64,000 nt of DNA from Winslowiella arboricola (GCF_025527015.1 NZ_JAODIM010000043.1:1273862-1337861), one strand, 5' to 3'. Counted from the first letter of the stretch, positions 32,335 to 43,095 are shown. Notes: generated by a model from the letters alone, not told the origin. Numbers and translations: made by a program.

Positions 32335-33207
32335 TGCCGCAGAGGCCGTGCTGAACTGGACGCGGTCGAACTTGCCGCTGTCGACCATGGTGGCGACCGC
32401 TTCCCAGAGCTGATAGAGCCAGCGCCGGCCGATAAAGGCTTCCGCCACCGGCGCATGCTCCAGATAACGGTACAGCAGTGACTCAGCAGCGCCGCCATCC
32501 ATCAGACGGAACAGCTCATATTCGCGTGGCGCCCAGAGCACAGGACCGGGATTGATCATCGCCAGCAGCTGGTCGCTGCGCGCATCTTTCAGCATGTTGC
32601 GCAGCGTCAGATTGCCATGCACCAGCACGCAATTATCATCGAAGCCGTGGAACAGCTGCGGTAGCTGTTCGCGGCTGCGATAAAGAATACGCCGATCGTC
32701 GGGCGTCAGCTGCGGCGGCGTCAGATTGCTTAACGTCGCCCACAGCACTTCCACCCGCTGTTTATACCAGGCTGACCAGTGATTTTCCTGCGTACTGTCG
32801 ACGCTACCCACCAGCCCGTGACTGTCGATACGATGCCAGGCCAGCATGCTTTCCACAATCTGCTGTTGCAGTTCAGCCCAGCGCTGCGCCGTGCGCGTTG
32901 GGGCTTCAGCGGAGACACCGCCCATGCGTTCAATCAGTAATACCTCATGCTGCGGTTTCTGCTGGCTGAGCACCACACCATACACCGTCGGCAGCCTGAC
33001 GGTGCCTTCGCGCGCCAGCATCGACAGCTTATACGCTTCCTGTGCCGCCATCCCGCTATTGCGATAGCACTTCGCCACCAGCGACATGGCATGGCCGGAT
33101 TTGTCATACAGCGCAAACAGCGTGGCATTCGGTTGTTCGGAAACCGGCACCAGTCGGCTGATTTTTTCACCCAGAACCAGCGCCAGCTCAGCGCGCAACA
33201 GTTCCAT
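32314..33207 (-). CDS. ycbJ: Phosphotransferase-fold protein YcbJ, function unknown
   Basis: A 297-residue protein, the same length as E. coli YcbJ. The segment NCVLVHGNLTLRNMLKD near residues 205-221 resembles the HGDLxxxNxL catalytic loop of aminoglycoside-phosphotransferase and choline-kinase folds, with Asn in place of the usual catalytic Asp of HGD. It may therefore be an altered or inactive kinase. The start at 33207 has a GGAGAT site 5-6 bp upstream; a longer frame to 33267 is not supported. It lies between elyC (convergent, 21-bp 3' overlap) and kdsB. No function is established that I can state. Confidence 0.85.
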   Translation of the reverse strand: MELLRAELALVLGEKISRLVPVSEQPNATLFALYDKSGHAMSLVAKCYRNSGMAAQEAYKLSMLAREGTVRLPTVYGVVLSQQKPQHEVLLIERMGGVSAEAPTRTAQRWAELQQQIVESMLAWHRIDSHGLVGSVDSTQENHWSAWYKQRVEVLWATLSNLTPPQLTPDDRRILYRSREQLPQLFHGFDDNCVLVHGNLTLRNMLKDARSDQLLAMINPGPVLWAPREYELFRLMDGGAAESLLYRYLEHAPVAEAFIGRRWLYQLWEAVATMVDSGKFDRVQFSTASAALLPWLY

Positions 33208-33360
33208 GGTATCTCCTGTTTTCGTTAGCACGGTGACTATCATGGGCGTCGTCGCGCCAGGTTTCACCGTTACAGATCAAATATGGGGCAAAAAAATCGC
33301 TGGCAGGAAAATAACGGAGGCGAGCAAAACAATGGCGGGGCCAGAACAGCCCCGCAGATT

Positions 33361-34107
33361 TTACTGCATGGCAGCACGTACGCGCTGCAAATCTTCCGGG
33401 GTGTCCACACCGACGCTGGGAATCGCTTTCGCCACATCGACATGGATCTTTTCGCCGTACCACAGCACCCGCAACTGCTCTAACAGTTCGATTTGCTCCA
33501 GCTGACTCGGCTCCCAACGCACATAGCGACGGATAAAACCGGCGCGATAAGCATAGAGACCAATATGGCGCAGGAAAGTGTCGCCAATGACTTCGCGTGA
33601 GCGGGCAAAACGTTCCCGATCCCACGGAATAGCGGCACGCGAGAAGTAGAGCGCATAGCCCTGCGCATCCATCACCACTTTCACCGCATTGGGATTAAAC
33701 GCCTCTTCCGCACTCTCGATCGGTACCGCCAGCGTGGACATACCGGCAACTGAACGCGTCAGGTTTTCCGCCACCTGACGAATAATCACCGGCGGGATCA
33801 GCGGCTCATCGCCCTGCACATTGACGATAATCGTCTCATCAGAAAACTGGTAGTGATCGATCACTTCTGCCAGGCGCTCGGTGCCCGACTGATGATCGGC
33901 GCGGGTCATGCAGACTTCCCCACCCGCTGCTTTAACCGCTGCCGCGACATCAGGATGATCGGTAGCGACAATCACCCGGTCGGCGCCCGACTCCAGTGCC
34001 CGCTCCATCACATGCACGACCATCGGTTTGCCGTGGATATCCACCAGCGGCTTACCAGGCAAACGCGTCGACGCAAAACGCGCCGGAATAATGGCAACAA
34101 AACTCAT
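33361..34107 (-). CDS. kdsB: 3-deoxy-manno-octulosonate cytidylyltransferase (CMP-Kdo synthetase)
   Basis: A 248-residue nucleotidyltransferase activating Kdo with CTP for lipopolysaccharide core synthesis. The nucleotide-binding segment [14 protein letters not shown] is at residues 8-21, and QGDEPLIPP and the C-terminal [12 protein letters not shown] are also typical. Length equals E. coli KdsB. It overlaps ycaR by 4 bp (ATGA), consistent with a coupled ycaR-kdsB unit downstream of the lipid A genes lpxK and msbA. Confidence 0.97.
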   Translation of the reverse strand: MSFVAIIPARFASTRLPGKPLVDIHGKPMVVHVMERALESGADRVIVATDHPDVAAAVKAAGGEVCMTRADHQSGTERLAEVIDHYQFSDETIIVNVQGDEPLIPPVIIRQVAENLTRSVAGMSTLAVPIESAEEAFNPNAVKVVMDAQGYALYFSRAAIPWDRERFARSREVIGDTFLRHIGLYAYRAGFIRRYVRWEPSQLEQIELLEQLRVLWYGEKIHVDVAKAIPSVGVDTPEDLQRVRAAMQ

Positions 34108-34286
34108 GGATTAGTCTCTTCCAGCGTCATAGTGCGGGCTTCGGTCTCCAGCAGCACCGGAATACCATCGCGCACCGGGAAGGCCAGGCCATCTGGCTTG
34201 CAGATTAGCTCTTGCTGCTCTTTGTTGTAGTAAAGTTTGCCGTTACAAACCGGGCAAGCCACTATTTCGAGTAAACGATGATCCAT
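34104..34286 (-). CDS. ycaR: Small zinc-ribbon-like protein YcaR (Trm112 family)
   Basis: A 60-residue protein starting [21 protein letters not shown], with one CPVC pair and the UPF0434/Trm112-like fold of short cysteine-containing proteins; the second pair seen in full zinc ribbons is absent, as in other enterobacterial YcaR. It has a GGAGG site before the ATG and overlaps kdsB by 4 bp. The conserved location between ycaQ and kdsB suggests a link to envelope sugar metabolism, but its biochemical role is unknown. Confidence 0.9.
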   Translation of the reverse strand: MDHRLLEIVACPVCNGKLYYNKEQQELICKPDGLAFPVRDGIPVLLETEARTMTLEETNP

Positions 34287-34320
34287 GGTTCCTCCGTAAT
34301 GAACCTGGTAATATCAGAAT

Positions 34321-35541
34321 TTAAAGCATATCACAGCGCCAGCCCTCTCCCCAACTGGCCCTTAACCCGTCTGGTGCCTGATCGATCACAATCTGCGCCG
34401 CGCCCTGCCAGCGGGCGAAATCATTTAATGCCCGGGTCAGATCCCTGATCAGCGTCGCACTCACTTTTACCCCCTGCTCCAGCCAGATTCCTTTGACTTG
34501 CAGAATCTGCTGTTTACGCAGCATTTTTGCATCAAGACGGCCTTTCAGCGCGCCGCGGTGTAAAATCGGCAGCACAAAATAACCAAACTTACGCTTCGCT
34601 TCCGGGGTGTAACACTCAATACGGTAGTCAAAATCAAACAGTTCCAGCGCACGTCGTCGATCCCAGACTAGCGGATCAAATGGTGATAACAGCGTGCTGT
34701 GGCTGGCCTGCAACGGTTTTTCCAACAGGGGCAGCAATGCATGGTGCAGATACATCTCTCCCAGCTTTTGCACCTGCACCGTGACAATCTCACCGCTCTC
34801 CAGTGCCTGCGACAGCACCGGCTTCACCGGCGCGCGTTTCAGGCGGTAATAGTCGGCCAGCCATTCCGCACGGAAAATACCGAGGCTGCGCATGCTGTTA
34901 TGCAACATCTGCTGCACTGCCTGTTGCTCAGTCAGCATATGCAGGTCGTCATCCCAGTGCGGTAATACCCGCGTGCGCAGATCATACACCCGCTGAAAAT
35001 TGCGCCGCTCAATCACCATCAGTTCACCTGCGGTAAACAGATTCTCCAGATGGCGTTTATGCGGCTTCCATGACCACCAGCCTGGTTTGTGATCGGCAGC
35101 GGTAGCGAAGTCGGCGGATCGCACCGGGCCATGATGTTCAATATGGCGCAACAGCTCTTCGATATCCTGCGCATACTGCTGCACCCAGTCAGCACTGTAT
35201 TTCCAGCCAAGATTCACCGGATCAAGCATGCGATGGCGCAACAATTTATAATCTTCGGCAGGAATAAAGCAGGCTTCATGCGCCCAGTATTCAAACAGTT
35301 TGCCTTCGGCCAGCGTCTGCTCCAGCCAGGATTGCGGATAACTGCCAAGGCGACTGAACAGCACCAGGTAAGGGCTGCGCGCCACCACATGAATCGTATC
35401 GATTTGCAGCAGCGACATCTCACGGATTGCGCTCAGTACATCGGGATATTGCGCTTTGCGACCCGGCGACTTCAGCAGTTTTTGCGCGGCAAGGTGCAGT
35501 TTACGGGCGGTGCTCAGGGAGAGTTCAATCGCGGGCATCAT
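34321..35541 (-). CDS. ycaQ: Crosslink-repair DNA glycosylase YcaQ (AlkX/AlkZ family)
   Basis: A 406-residue protein of the HTH_42 winged-helix family (E. coli YcaQ 410). The catalytic Gln-x-Asp motif is present as LLQIDTIHVV (Gln46, Asp48), followed by SPYLVLFSRLG and YWAHEACF. E. coli YcaQ excises N7-alkylguanines and unhooks interstrand crosslinks such as those from nitrogen mustards. The start could be either of two adjacent methionine codons at 35541 and 35538. It lies between lpxK and ycaR; the upstream 134-bp gap carries an IS-end-like hairpin and two palindromes. Confidence 0.92.
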   Translation of the reverse strand: MMPAIELSLSTARKLHLAAQKLLKSPGRKAQYPDVLSAIREMSLLQIDTIHVVARSPYLVLFSRLGSYPQSWLEQTLAEGKLFEYWAHEACFIPAEDYKLLRHRMLDPVNLGWKYSADWVQQYAQDIEELLRHIEHHGPVRSADFATAADHKPGWWSWKPHKRHLENLFTAGELMVIERRNFQRVYDLRTRVLPHWDDDLHMLTEQQAVQQMLHNSMRSLGIFRAEWLADYYRLKRAPVKPVLSQALESGEIVTVQVQKLGEMYLHHALLPLLEKPLQASHSTLLSPFDPLVWDRRRALELFDFDYRIECYTPEAKRKFGYFVLPILHRGALKGRLDAKMLRKQQILQVKGIWLEQGVKVSATLIRDLTRALNDFARWQGAAQIVIDQAPDGLRASWGEGWRCDML

Positions 35542-35555
35542 GACATCCTGAATAT

Positions 35556-35592
35556 TGACATCCTCCCCGCCCTGAAGGACGAGGTTTTAAGG
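35556..35592. mobile_element. Hairpin resembling an IS200/IS605-type element end (remnant)
   Basis: The segment TGACATCCTCCCCGCCCTGA followed by AGGACGAGG can fold with CGCCC pairing GGACG (one mismatch) around a TGAA loop and CCT pairing AGG outside. I recall this as typical of the terminal hairpin of IS200/IS605 or IS1341-type (tnpB-carrying) elements. No transposase or tnpB is present nearby, so it is at most a solo end or a small remnant. Confidence 0.45.
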
Positions 35593-35618
35593 CGATACGG
35601 GTATCTGCAATACTGTAG

Positions 35619-35675
35619 GGGAGCCGTTTTCGGCTCCCGTGCAAATCAGCAGCACGGGCGGCGAGAACACCGCCC
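35619..35675. repeat. Two palindromes in the ycaQ-lpxK gap
   Basis: The first has arms GGGAGCCG (35619-35626) and CGGCTCCC (35631-35638) around TTTT. The second has arms GGGCGG (35656-35661) and CCGCCC (35670-35675) around 8 nt. The second ends directly at the lpxK stop and belongs to the GC-rich family seen at other gene ends. Confidence 0.65.
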
Positions 35676-36665
35676 CTATATTATATCAGGAAGACACAAG
35701 GCCTTAATTTTATCAAGCAGTTCTGCCGCTGGTGCGGCGGTTAACTCAGCATCAACCGGCAGATACCACCAGTTTTCTGCCGCAAAGGCGCGACATTTAA
35801 CCGCATCTTTTTCCGTCATCATCAGCACCTGATCGGCAGTGGTCAGCGCGCGCAGTTCCGCTTCGCTCAAGGCCTGATGATCAGCAAACGCTTGCTCTTT
35901 CACCGGGGTAATCCCCTGCTGTTTCAGCGTGGTGAAGAAGCGCGGCGGATGACCAATACCGGCCATGGCGACCACCTGATCAAAGGCCGTCAGCGCTTTT
36001 TTCTCACCGGTTTTAAGATTGATGGCGTCCGCAGGTGTTAACTGCATGGCAATTTCATGGTCGCGCGCCACGCCGCCATTAACAATCACCGCGTCGACGC
36101 TGGACAGGCGCGCCGCCCGTTCACGCATCGGTCCGGCAGGCAACCACCAGCCGTTACCAAAGCGACGTACACCGTCAATGACCACAATTTCAAAATCGCG
36201 CGCCAGAGCATAATGCTGTAAACCATCATCGGTAACGATCAGGTCAATATTGCCCGCATCCTGCAAGGCTTTTACCGCCTCACGGCGCAACGGCGAAACC
36301 GCCACCGGTGCTCGGGTACGCTGATAAATTAATACCGGCTCATCACCCGCTTCCGCCGTAGTGGTATCCGCATTGAGCAACAACGGATAGCGCGCAGCTT
36401 TACCGCCATATCCGCGGGAAACGACACCGACACGCAATCCCTGGCGCTGCAACGCCTCGACCAGCCAGATCACTACCGGCGTTTTGCCATTGCCGCCCGC
36501 AGTAAGGTTACCTACCACTACGACCGGCAGCGAAGCGCGCCATACCTTGCGCCAGCCAAGCTGATAGCTCAGGCGAATGCCATTGCTGATCAGCCCGTAC
36601 AGCCAGCTCAGCGGCAGCAGCAGGATATACAGGAGCGAACGTCCGCTCCAGATGCGCTCAATCAT
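35676..36665 (-). CDS. lpxK: Tetraacyldisaccharide 4'-kinase LpxK
   Basis: A 329-residue inner-membrane kinase phosphorylating the 4' position of the lipid A disaccharide. An N-terminal membrane helix (about 10-27) precedes the P-loop [12 protein letters not shown] (residues 52-63), and VSRGYGGK and TDDGLQH are catalytic segments. Length matches E. coli (328). It overlaps msbA by 4 bp, so kinase and lipid A flippase are translationally coupled. Confidence 0.97.
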   Translation of the reverse strand: MIERIWSGRSLLYILLLPLSWLYGLISNGIRLSYQLGWRKVWRASLPVVVVGNLTAGGNGKTPVVIWLVEALQRQGLRVGVVSRGYGGKAARYPLLLNADTTTAEAGDEPVLIYQRTRAPVAVSPLRREAVKALQDAGNIDLIVTDDGLQHYALARDFEIVVIDGVRRFGNGWWLPAGPMRERAARLSSVDAVIVNGGVARDHEIAMQLTPADAINLKTGEKKALTAFDQVVAMAGIGHPPRFFTTLKQQGITPVKEQAFADHQALSEAELRALTTADQVLMMTEKDAVKCRAFAAENWWYLPVDAELTAAPAAELLDKIKALCLPDII

Positions 36666-38410
36666 TGGCCAAACTGCATTTTATGCAGCTGAGCATAGGC
36701 GCCTTTCTCACTCAGCAGCTGGTCGTGTGAACCACGCTCCACGATATAACCATCTTCGACCACCACAATCTCATCCGCTTTTTCGATGGTCGACAGACGG
36801 TGGGCAATCACCAGTGAAGTACGGTTTTTCTGCAACTCATCCAGCGCCGACTGAATTGCACGTTCTGATTCGGTATCCAGCGCTGAGGTAGCCTCGTCAA
36901 GGATCAGAACAGGACAGTCGCGCAGCAGAGCACGGGCAATAGCGATACGCTGGCGCTGACCGCCAGAGAGCAGCACGCCATTTTCCCCAATCACCGTATC
37001 CAGGCCATGATCCATTTTATTAATAAAGTCCATCGCATGCGCCATTACTGCGGCTTTCTCAATCTCTTCGCGACTGTACTTTTCACTACGGGCATAAGCG
37101 ATATTATTGGCAATTGTGTCGTTAAACAGATGCACATTTTGCGACACCAGCGCCACCTGATTACGCAGGGAGCTCAGGGTGTACTCACGCAGATCGTGAC
37201 CATCCATCAGGATTTCGCCCTGCTGAATATCATAAAAACGCGTTAGCAGACTGGCAATAGTCGATTTCCCGGAACCGGAGCGGCCAACCAGCGCCACAGT
37301 TTTACCGGCGGGGATTGCCAGATTAATATTGCGCAGCGCGGGCGTTTCGCGTCCCGGATAGGTGAACGTCACCTCGCGGAACTCGATATCGCCTTTCGCG
37401 CGTTCAACTTCGCGCTTGCCGGTGTCGGTTTCCTGCTCACTGTCGAGAATTGAGAACAGGGTCTGACAGGCCGCCATACCGCGCTGGAACTGGGCGTTGA
37501 CGTTGGTCAGTGACTTCAGCGGACGCATCAGCGCCACCATTGAGGAGAACACCACGGTAATCGTACCGGCGGTTAAGGTCGCCATCACACTCGGGAAGCT
37601 GGCGGCATACAGCACAAATGCCAGCGCCATAGAGGCGATTAACTGAATAATCGGATCGGAAATTGATGAAGCTGACACCAGCTTCATACCCTGCTGACGC
37701 ATTTTATTGCTGACTGAGGCAAAGCGCTTACTTTCGATTTCCTGACCGCCAAAGATCAGTACTTCTTTATGGCCTTTCAGCATCTGCTCAGCACTGGTGG
37801 TGACCTCACCCATGGTGTTTTGCATATTTTTGCTGATATTACGAAAGCGTTTGGAAACCTGGCGAATCGCAATCGACACGATCGGCGCCAGTACAATCAG
37901 AATCAACGACAGCTGCCAGCTGTAGTAGAACATCATGATAAACAGGCCGATAATCGATGCACCTTCGCGCACCACGGTGACCAGCGCGCTGGAAGAGGAT
38001 GAAGCAACCTGCTCGGAGTCGTAGGTGATACGCGACAGCAAAGTACCAGTCGACTGCTGATCGAAAAAGGCAACCGGCATGCCCATCATATGGCTGAACA
38101 AACGGCGGCGCATATTCATCACCACGTTGCCAGAGACCCAGGAGATGCAATAACTGGAAATAAACCCTGAGATACCACGCATTAACATCAGGCCAATCAC
38201 TGCCAGCGGCATCCACAGCAGTACCGAGCTATCTGCTTTACCAAAACCATCATCGAGTAAAGGTTTCAGCAGTGACAGCATTAAAGTATCGCCAGCCGCA
38301 TTAATGATTAGTGCAACCGCAGCCACGATCAAACCTGCTTTGTGCGGCGCGATCATCGGCCAGAGGCGACGGAATGTCTGCCATGTTGAGAGATCTTTAT
38401 CCAGATGCAT
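36662..38410 (-). CDS. msbA: Lipid A export ATP-binding/permease protein MsbA
   Basis: A 582-residue ABC half-transporter that flips lipid A-core across the inner membrane, the same length as in E. coli. About six transmembrane helices (residues 20-310) precede the nucleotide-binding domain with Walker [10 protein letters not shown] near 376, signature [13 protein letters not shown] and Walker [12 protein letters not shown]. It functions as a homodimer. It lies 35 bp downstream of ycaI and overlaps lpxK by 4 bp. Confidence 0.98.
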   Translation of the reverse strand: MHLDKDLSTWQTFRRLWPMIAPHKAGLIVAAVALIINAAGDTLMLSLLKPLLDDGFGKADSSVLLWMPLAVIGLMLMRGISGFISSYCISWVSGNVVMNMRRRLFSHMMGMPVAFFDQQSTGTLLSRITYDSEQVASSSSSALVTVVREGASIIGLFIMMFYYSWQLSLILIVLAPIVSIAIRQVSKRFRNISKNMQNTMGEVTTSAEQMLKGHKEVLIFGGQEIESKRFASVSNKMRQQGMKLVSASSISDPIIQLIASMALAFVLYAASFPSVMATLTAGTITVVFSSMVALMRPLKSLTNVNAQFQRGMAACQTLFSILDSEQETDTGKREVERAKGDIEFREVTFTYPGRETPALRNINLAIPAGKTVALVGRSGSGKSTIASLLTRFYDIQQGEILMDGHDLREYTLSSLRNQVALVSQNVHLFNDTIANNIAYARSEKYSREEIEKAAVMAHAMDFINKMDHGLDTVIGENGVLLSGGQRQRIAIARALLRDCPVLILDEATSALDTESERAIQSALDELQKNRTSLVIAHRLSTIEKADEIVVVEDGYIVERGSHDQLLSEKGAYAQLHKMQFGQ

Positions 38411-38445
38411 TATATAACCAGCTTGAGATGAAGTAGCCGCTCATT

Positions 38446-40707
38446 CTACCTGGATTCCCTGGGTACGCCAAACCACTGATGGTACCAACGGGGCAATATT
38501 TGCTCTCTTAACCCTCTGACCTGCCAGTTTTCGTTGCTAAATTGCACACTCAGCTGCCCGGAGAGCGCGGTGTCATGCCATTGATAGCCATTACCCTGAT
38601 AGCGATGAATAATTTGTTTTGCCGGCAAACGCCAGCTGTTAAAGCGCGCCACCGAAGCCAGCGCCGCACTCCCCTGCACATGACGTAACAACAATGCGGT
38701 CGACGAGGTGCTACTGCCATGGTGTGGCACCTGGATAATATCGGCGCGTAATGCTGTCTGATAGTGTGCCACTAACGCTCTTTCGGCCGGGGCTTCGAGG
38801 TCGCCGGTCAGTAAAACGCGATAACGGCCATCATCGACCAGCAGCACACAAGAATCATTATTCGCGCCACGCTGATTGCCCATCAGAGGCCATAACACCT
38901 GAAAATTCAGCTGCTGCCATTGCCAGCGCTCCCCCTGATAACAGGGCAAATGCCCCTCTTTATCCAGCGCACTTCTCACCGTCAGTTGCGGCCAGGCACG
39001 CTGTAAACTTGCCAGCCCGCCAATATGGTCAAGGTGGGCGTGGCTGATAATAACCTGCTGCGGTTCAATCCCCTGCCAGCGCAGCCAGGGCGCAATAATC
39101 CTCTCTCCCGCATCACCGCCGGGCCAGCGATTGCCGGTATCATAAATAACCGCTTTGCCCTCACGTGAAATCACCACCGCCAGGCCATGGCCGACATCGA
39201 GCATATCGATACGCCAGTCGGGCGCAGGCAGACTTTGTCGCCAGTAAACCAGCGTCACCATCAGGCTGATAACCGTTACTGGCGAGGAGCGCCACCAGTT
39301 AAATCGCCATACTACCAGCAGCAGCCAGCACAGCAGACAACTTAGTGCCCCTGCTTCGCTTAGCATCAGCCAGCCATCCGGTAATAGCTGTAAGCTGTTG
39401 ATCACCAGCGCCAGCGAACGATCCACCAGCCACCACAGCGGCTGGCTCAGGAAATTGACGGGGATCAACAGGCTGAGCAGGATTAACGGCACGCTGACCA
39501 GCGAAACCACCGGCACCGCAATCAGATTGGCCACTAAGGCGCTGAAACTGACGCCATGAAAGATATATGCTTGTACCGGCATTAGCAGCAGCATCATTCC
39601 GAGCTGCAGATGCAGTAACTGCAAGAGTAACCAGCGCCGTTGCACCATAAATCGCGCAGGCAGCGGAAACCAGTGATACCAGAGCAAAAGTGCCGCCACC
39701 GCCAGTGCAGACAACCAGAAGCTGTCAGAGAGAATAGTCAGCGGGTCGAAAAACAGGATCACAGCAACGCACAGGCTCCACACCTGCCAGCCACTACAGC
39801 GCAACCCTGACAGACGCAGCAAGCCCCAAATGATTAATGCCAGCATAGCGCGAACGGCAGGCGGATTGGCACCGGAAAGCCAGCCGTACAGCAGCGCCAC
39901 CAGCAGGCTGACAAACAGAGGAAAGCGATAACCTATCCAGTGAGCCGGAAAAAAGAACTGCGCGCCGCGCGCCATCAGCCAGCCGAACAGCGCCGCCAGA
40001 CCGATATGCATGCCGGAGATGGCCATCAGATGCGCGGTACCGGTCTGACGTAGCAGCTGAGTCATCTCTGCCGGCATCTCGCCACGTTCGCCAAAGGCCA
40101 GCGCGCTGATAACCGCCTGCCAGGGCAGTTGCTGATATCCGGGCTGTTTCATGGCGATAATACTTTGCCGCCAGCTACAGCTCTGTTGCAAAGGTTCGGC
40201 AGCTAAAATTCGGCCATTAAGCGGGCTATGGTTTGCCAGCGCCTGGCGCTGCAGATCGAAATCCCCCTGATTAAGCCGGGCATGAACCGGCCTTAGGTTC
40301 AGCGTCATCCGCCAGCGCTGTCCGACACAGGCGTTGTTTACCCAGCCCGCACCATTGAGAGTGGCGTATAACGGCGGAAACAGCTGCTGCTGCTGCACCG
40401 TCAGCAGTCGCACGTTGAGGCGCTGCCCTTCCCCGCTGATATGTTCAATCTGCACTTCAGCTGTCACCGGCGTTGTGCTGAGGCGGGTGATTTGATCCAA
40501 TACCTGCCGCCCGGCAAAACAGCACCAGATAAACAGCAGCAGCAACAGCGCCAGAGTTTTACCATGACGCCAGCGGATCATCAGCAATATCAGCGCCAGT
40601 ACACCCAGCGCGTACAGTTGTTGCTGACTGGGTAAGGTCGGCAGAAAACAGAGAGGTAAAGCCGCGCAGATCATCATCCATGAGAGCTGTGTAACTGAGG
40701 TTGCCAT
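38446..40707 (-). CDS. ycaI: ComEC/Rec2-family DNA uptake channel homologue YcaI
   Basis: A 753-residue polytopic membrane protein. An N-terminal ComEC domain (segment LLRQTGTAHLMAISGMHIG near residues 226-244) is followed by many hydrophobic helices and a C-terminal metallo-beta-lactamase-like domain with SHAHLDHIGG and VPHHGSSTS. ComEC proteins carry single-stranded DNA across the inner membrane during natural transformation. I chose the ATG at 40707, which has AAGGAG 5 bp upstream; the GTG 6 bp earlier overlaps that Shine-Dalgarno. Upstream of msbA and downstream of ihfB as in E. coli. Confidence 0.9.
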   Translation of the reverse strand: MATSVTQLSWMMICAALPLCFLPTLPSQQQLYALGVLALILLMIRWRHGKTLALLLLLFIWCCFAGRQVLDQITRLSTTPVTAEVQIEHISGEGQRLNVRLLTVQQQQLFPPLYATLNGAGWVNNACVGQRWRMTLNLRPVHARLNQGDFDLQRQALANHSPLNGRILAAEPLQQSCSWRQSIIAMKQPGYQQLPWQAVISALAFGERGEMPAEMTQLLRQTGTAHLMAISGMHIGLAALFGWLMARGAQFFFPAHWIGYRFPLFVSLLVALLYGWLSGANPPAVRAMLALIIWGLLRLSGLRCSGWQVWSLCVAVILFFDPLTILSDSFWLSALAVAALLLWYHWFPLPARFMVQRRWLLLQLLHLQLGMMLLLMPVQAYIFHGVSFSALVANLIAVPVVSLVSVPLILLSLLIPVNFLSQPLWWLVDRSLALVINSLQLLPDGWLMLSEAGALSCLLCWLLLVVWRFNWWRSSPVTVISLMVTLVYWRQSLPAPDWRIDMLDVGHGLAVVISREGKAVIYDTGNRWPGGDAGERIIAPWLRWQGIEPQQVIISHAHLDHIGGLASLQRAWPQLTVRSALDKEGHLPCYQGERWQWQQLNFQVLWPLMGNQRGANNDSCVLLVDDGRYRVLLTGDLEAPAERALVAHYQTALRADIIQVPHHGSSTSSTALLLRHVQGSAALASVARFNSWRLPAKQIIHRYQGNGYQWHDTALSGQLSVQFSNENWQVRGLREQILPRWYHQWFGVPRESR

Positions 40708-40849
40708 AACCACTCCTTGTTAGCCTTAGCAACAAGTGTGGCGCAAGTGACTGACTGACGCAGCAACGGATTAGACGAAACGGGAAATAGCTTCAGAGCA
40801 ATAAATCAGGGGTTCAACAGGTAACAAAAGATTGCGAGCGAATGCACAA

Positions 40850-40886
40850 AAAAAAGCAAAAAAAAACGACACTCGAAAGTGTCGTT
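40850..40886 (-). terminator. ihfB Rho-independent terminator
   Basis: Perfect 9-bp arms AACGACACT (40865-40873) and AGTGTCGTT (40878-40886) with loop CGAA are followed on the minus strand by a long T-run, interrupted once (40850-40866). It separates ihfB from ycaI. Confidence 0.92.
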
Positions 40887-40922
40887 CTGTTCATTTCACT
40901 TCTGTTTCCGCTTCGCGGCTGC

Positions 40923-41207
40923 TTAACCGTAGATATTTGCGCGATCGCGCAACTCTTTACCTGGTTTGAAGTGGGGAACGTATTTACCTTCCAGATCCAC
41001 TTTGTCACCCGTTTTCGGGTTACGGCCAGTACGAGGTGCACGGTAGTGCAAAGAAAAGCTGCCGAATCCCCGGATTTCGATACGCTCGCCTTCAGCCAGT
41101 GTAGTGGCCATATGCTCAAGCATCTCTTTAACCGCATCCTCAACGACTTTCGCCGGAATATGAGACTGCTGGCCTGCAAGTCTTTCAATCAGTTCTGACT
41201 TGGTCAT
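40923..41207 (-). CDS. ihfB: Integration host factor subunit beta
   Basis: A 94-residue HU-fold DNA-bending protein, almost identical to E. coli IhfB ([20 protein letters not shown]). The beta-arm contains [16 protein letters not shown] with the conserved proline that intercalates into DNA. With IhfA it forms the IHF heterodimer acting in recombination, replication and transcription. A GGAGG site precedes the ATG. It is downstream of rpsA, the usual enterobacterial order, and is followed by a terminator. Confidence 0.98.
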   Translation of the reverse strand: MTKSELIERLAGQQSHIPAKVVEDAVKEMLEHMATTLAEGERIEIRGFGSFSLHYRAPRTGRNPKTGDKVDLEGKYVPHFKPGKELRDRANIYG

Positions 41208-41256
41208 AAATCCTCCGGTTAATCCCTAATGGAAAAGGTTTTGACAGCTTACTACA

Positions 41257-41286
41257 GAATTCGGGTAACTTGCGCTACCCGAATTC
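41257..41286 (-). terminator. Hairpin between rpsA and ihfB
   Basis: Perfect 11-bp arms GAATTCGGGTA (41257-41267) and TACCCGAATTC (41276-41286) enclose an 8-nt loop, 10 bp after the rpsA stop. No U-tract follows, so it is more likely a partial terminator or processing and stability element that lowers ihfB readthrough than a full stop. Confidence 0.6.
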
Positions 41287-41295
41287 ACAGGACGA

Positions 41296-42969
41296 TTACT
41301 CGCCTTTAGCAGCTTTGAACGCTTCAGCCATAGCGTTAGAGAAGTTACCTTCTTCCTGCTTGGTGTTAACAGTAGCGATGGCTTCTTTCTCATCAGCCTG
41401 GTCTTTCGCACGAACAGACAGGCTAACAACGCGGTTTTTACGGTCAACACCGGTGAATTTGGCTTCAACATCGTCGCCAACATTCAGAACCAGAGTTGCG
41501 TCTTCAACGCGGTCAACTGAAGCTTCAGAAGCACGCAGGTAGCCTTCAACGCCGTCTGCTAATTCAACTGTAGCACCTTTAGCGTCAACTGCAGTCACTT
41601 TACCGTTAACAATAGTACCTTTCTTATTCAGAGAGATATAGTTGTTGAACGGGTCTTCTGCCAGCTGCTTAACGCCCAGGGAGATACGCTCGCGCTCTGC
41701 GTCAACCTGCAGAACCACAGCAGCGATTTCGTCGCCTTTCTTGTATTCACGAACTGCTTCTTCTCCGGTAGCGTTCCAGGAGATGTCAGACAGGTGAACC
41801 AGGCCGTCGATGCCGCCGTCCAGGCCGATGAAGATACCGAAGTCAGTGATTGACTTGATTTTACCTTCAACACGGTCGCCCTTGTTGTGGGTTTCTGCAA
41901 ACAGCTGCCATGGGTTAGATTTACACTGCTTCAGACCCAGGGAGATACGACGACGTTCTTCGTCGATATCCAGAACCATAACTTCCACAACATCACCAAC
42001 GTTAACAACTTTGGATGGGTGGATGTTTTTGTTGGTCCAATCCATTTCTGAAACGTGAACCAGACCTTCAACGCCTTCTTCGATCTCAACGAAGCAGCCG
42101 TAGTCAGTCAGGTTGGTCACGCGACCAGTCAGCTTGGTGCCTTCTGGATAACGTTTAGCGATAGCAACCCATGGATCTTCGCCCAGCTGCTTCAGACCCA
42201 GTGATACACGGGTACGCTCGCGGTCGAATTTCAGTACTTTGACATTGATTTCATCGCCAACATTGACGATTTCGCTTGGATGCTTAACGCGTTTCCATGC
42301 CATGTCAGTGATGTGCAGCAGGCCGTCAACGCCGCCCAGATCAACGAATGCACCGTAGTCAGTGAGGTTCTTAACGATACCTTTAACTTCCATGCCTTCC
42401 TGCAGGTTTTCCAGCAGCTGATCGCGCTCTGCGCTGTTTTCGGATTCGATAACCGCACGACGTGAAACAACCACGTTGTTACGTTTCTGATCCAGCTTGA
42501 TTACTTTGAATTCAAGCTCTTTGCCTTCCAGGTGCAGCGTATCGCGCACTGGACGAACATCAACCAGTGAACCTGGCAGGAACGCACGAATACCGTTCAG
42601 CTCAACTGTGAAGCCACCTTTCACTTTGCCGTTGATAACACCGGTAACAGTTTCAGCATCTTCGTAAGCTTTTTCCAGCGTGATCCATGCTTCGTGACGT
42701 TTAGCTTTTTCACGAGACAGCAGGGTTTCACCGAAGCCGTCTTCTACTGCGTCCAGCGCAACGTCAACTTCGTCACCCACCTGGATTTCCAGTTCGCCGG
42801 CTGCGTTCTTGAACTGCTCTGCAGGAATTGCAGATTCAGATTTCAGACCCGCATCAACCAGCACGATGTCTTTGTCGATAGAGACAACAACACCACGAAC
42901 GATGGAACCCGGACGGGTTTCGATTTCTTTCAGGGATTCTTCAAATAGTTGAGCAAAAGATTCAGTCAT
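41296..42969 (-). CDS. rpsA: 30S ribosomal protein S1
   Basis: A 557-residue protein, the same length as E. coli S1, with six S1 OB-fold repeats. The first two bind the ribosome and the later four bind mRNA; repeated segments include [15 protein letters not shown] and [17 protein letters not shown]1 is required for translation initiation on most mRNAs and represses its own translation. Codon use looks strongly biased, as expected for an abundant ribosomal protein. It lies 126 bp downstream of cmk, with ihfB next. Confidence 0.99.
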   Translation of the reverse strand: MTESFAQLFEESLKEIETRPGSIVRGVVVSIDKDIVLVDAGLKSESAIPAEQFKNAAGELEIQVGDEVDVALDAVEDGFGETLLSREKAKRHEAWITLEKAYEDAETVTGVINGKVKGGFTVELNGIRAFLPGSLVDVRPVRDTLHLEGKELEFKVIKLDQKRNNVVVSRRAVIESENSAERDQLLENLQEGMEVKGIVKNLTDYGAFVDLGGVDGLLHITDMAWKRVKHPSEIVNVGDEINVKVLKFDRERTRVSLGLKQLGEDPWVAIAKRYPEGTKLTGRVTNLTDYGCFVEIEEGVEGLVHVSEMDWTNKNIHPSKVVNVGDVVEVMVLDIDEERRRISLGLKQCKSNPWQLFAETHNKGDRVEGKIKSITDFGIFIGLDGGIDGLVHLSDISWNATGEEAVREYKKGDEIAAVVLQVDAERERISLGVKQLAEDPFNNYISLNKKGTIVNGKVTAVDAKGATVELADGVEGYLRASEASVDRVEDATLVLNVGDDVEAKFTGVDRKNRVVSLSVRAKDQADEKEAIATVNTKQEEGNFSNAMAEAFKAAKGE

Positions 42970-43095
42970 ATTGATAATCTTATGGATTCTTCAATTTAAC
43001 GTCCATCTGACGTCCTGCCGGATGGGGTTGTTTCACATGCCCCATGACATCCATATCACAGGGTTAAGGGATCTCTTTCTGCGTGACTTACCGAA

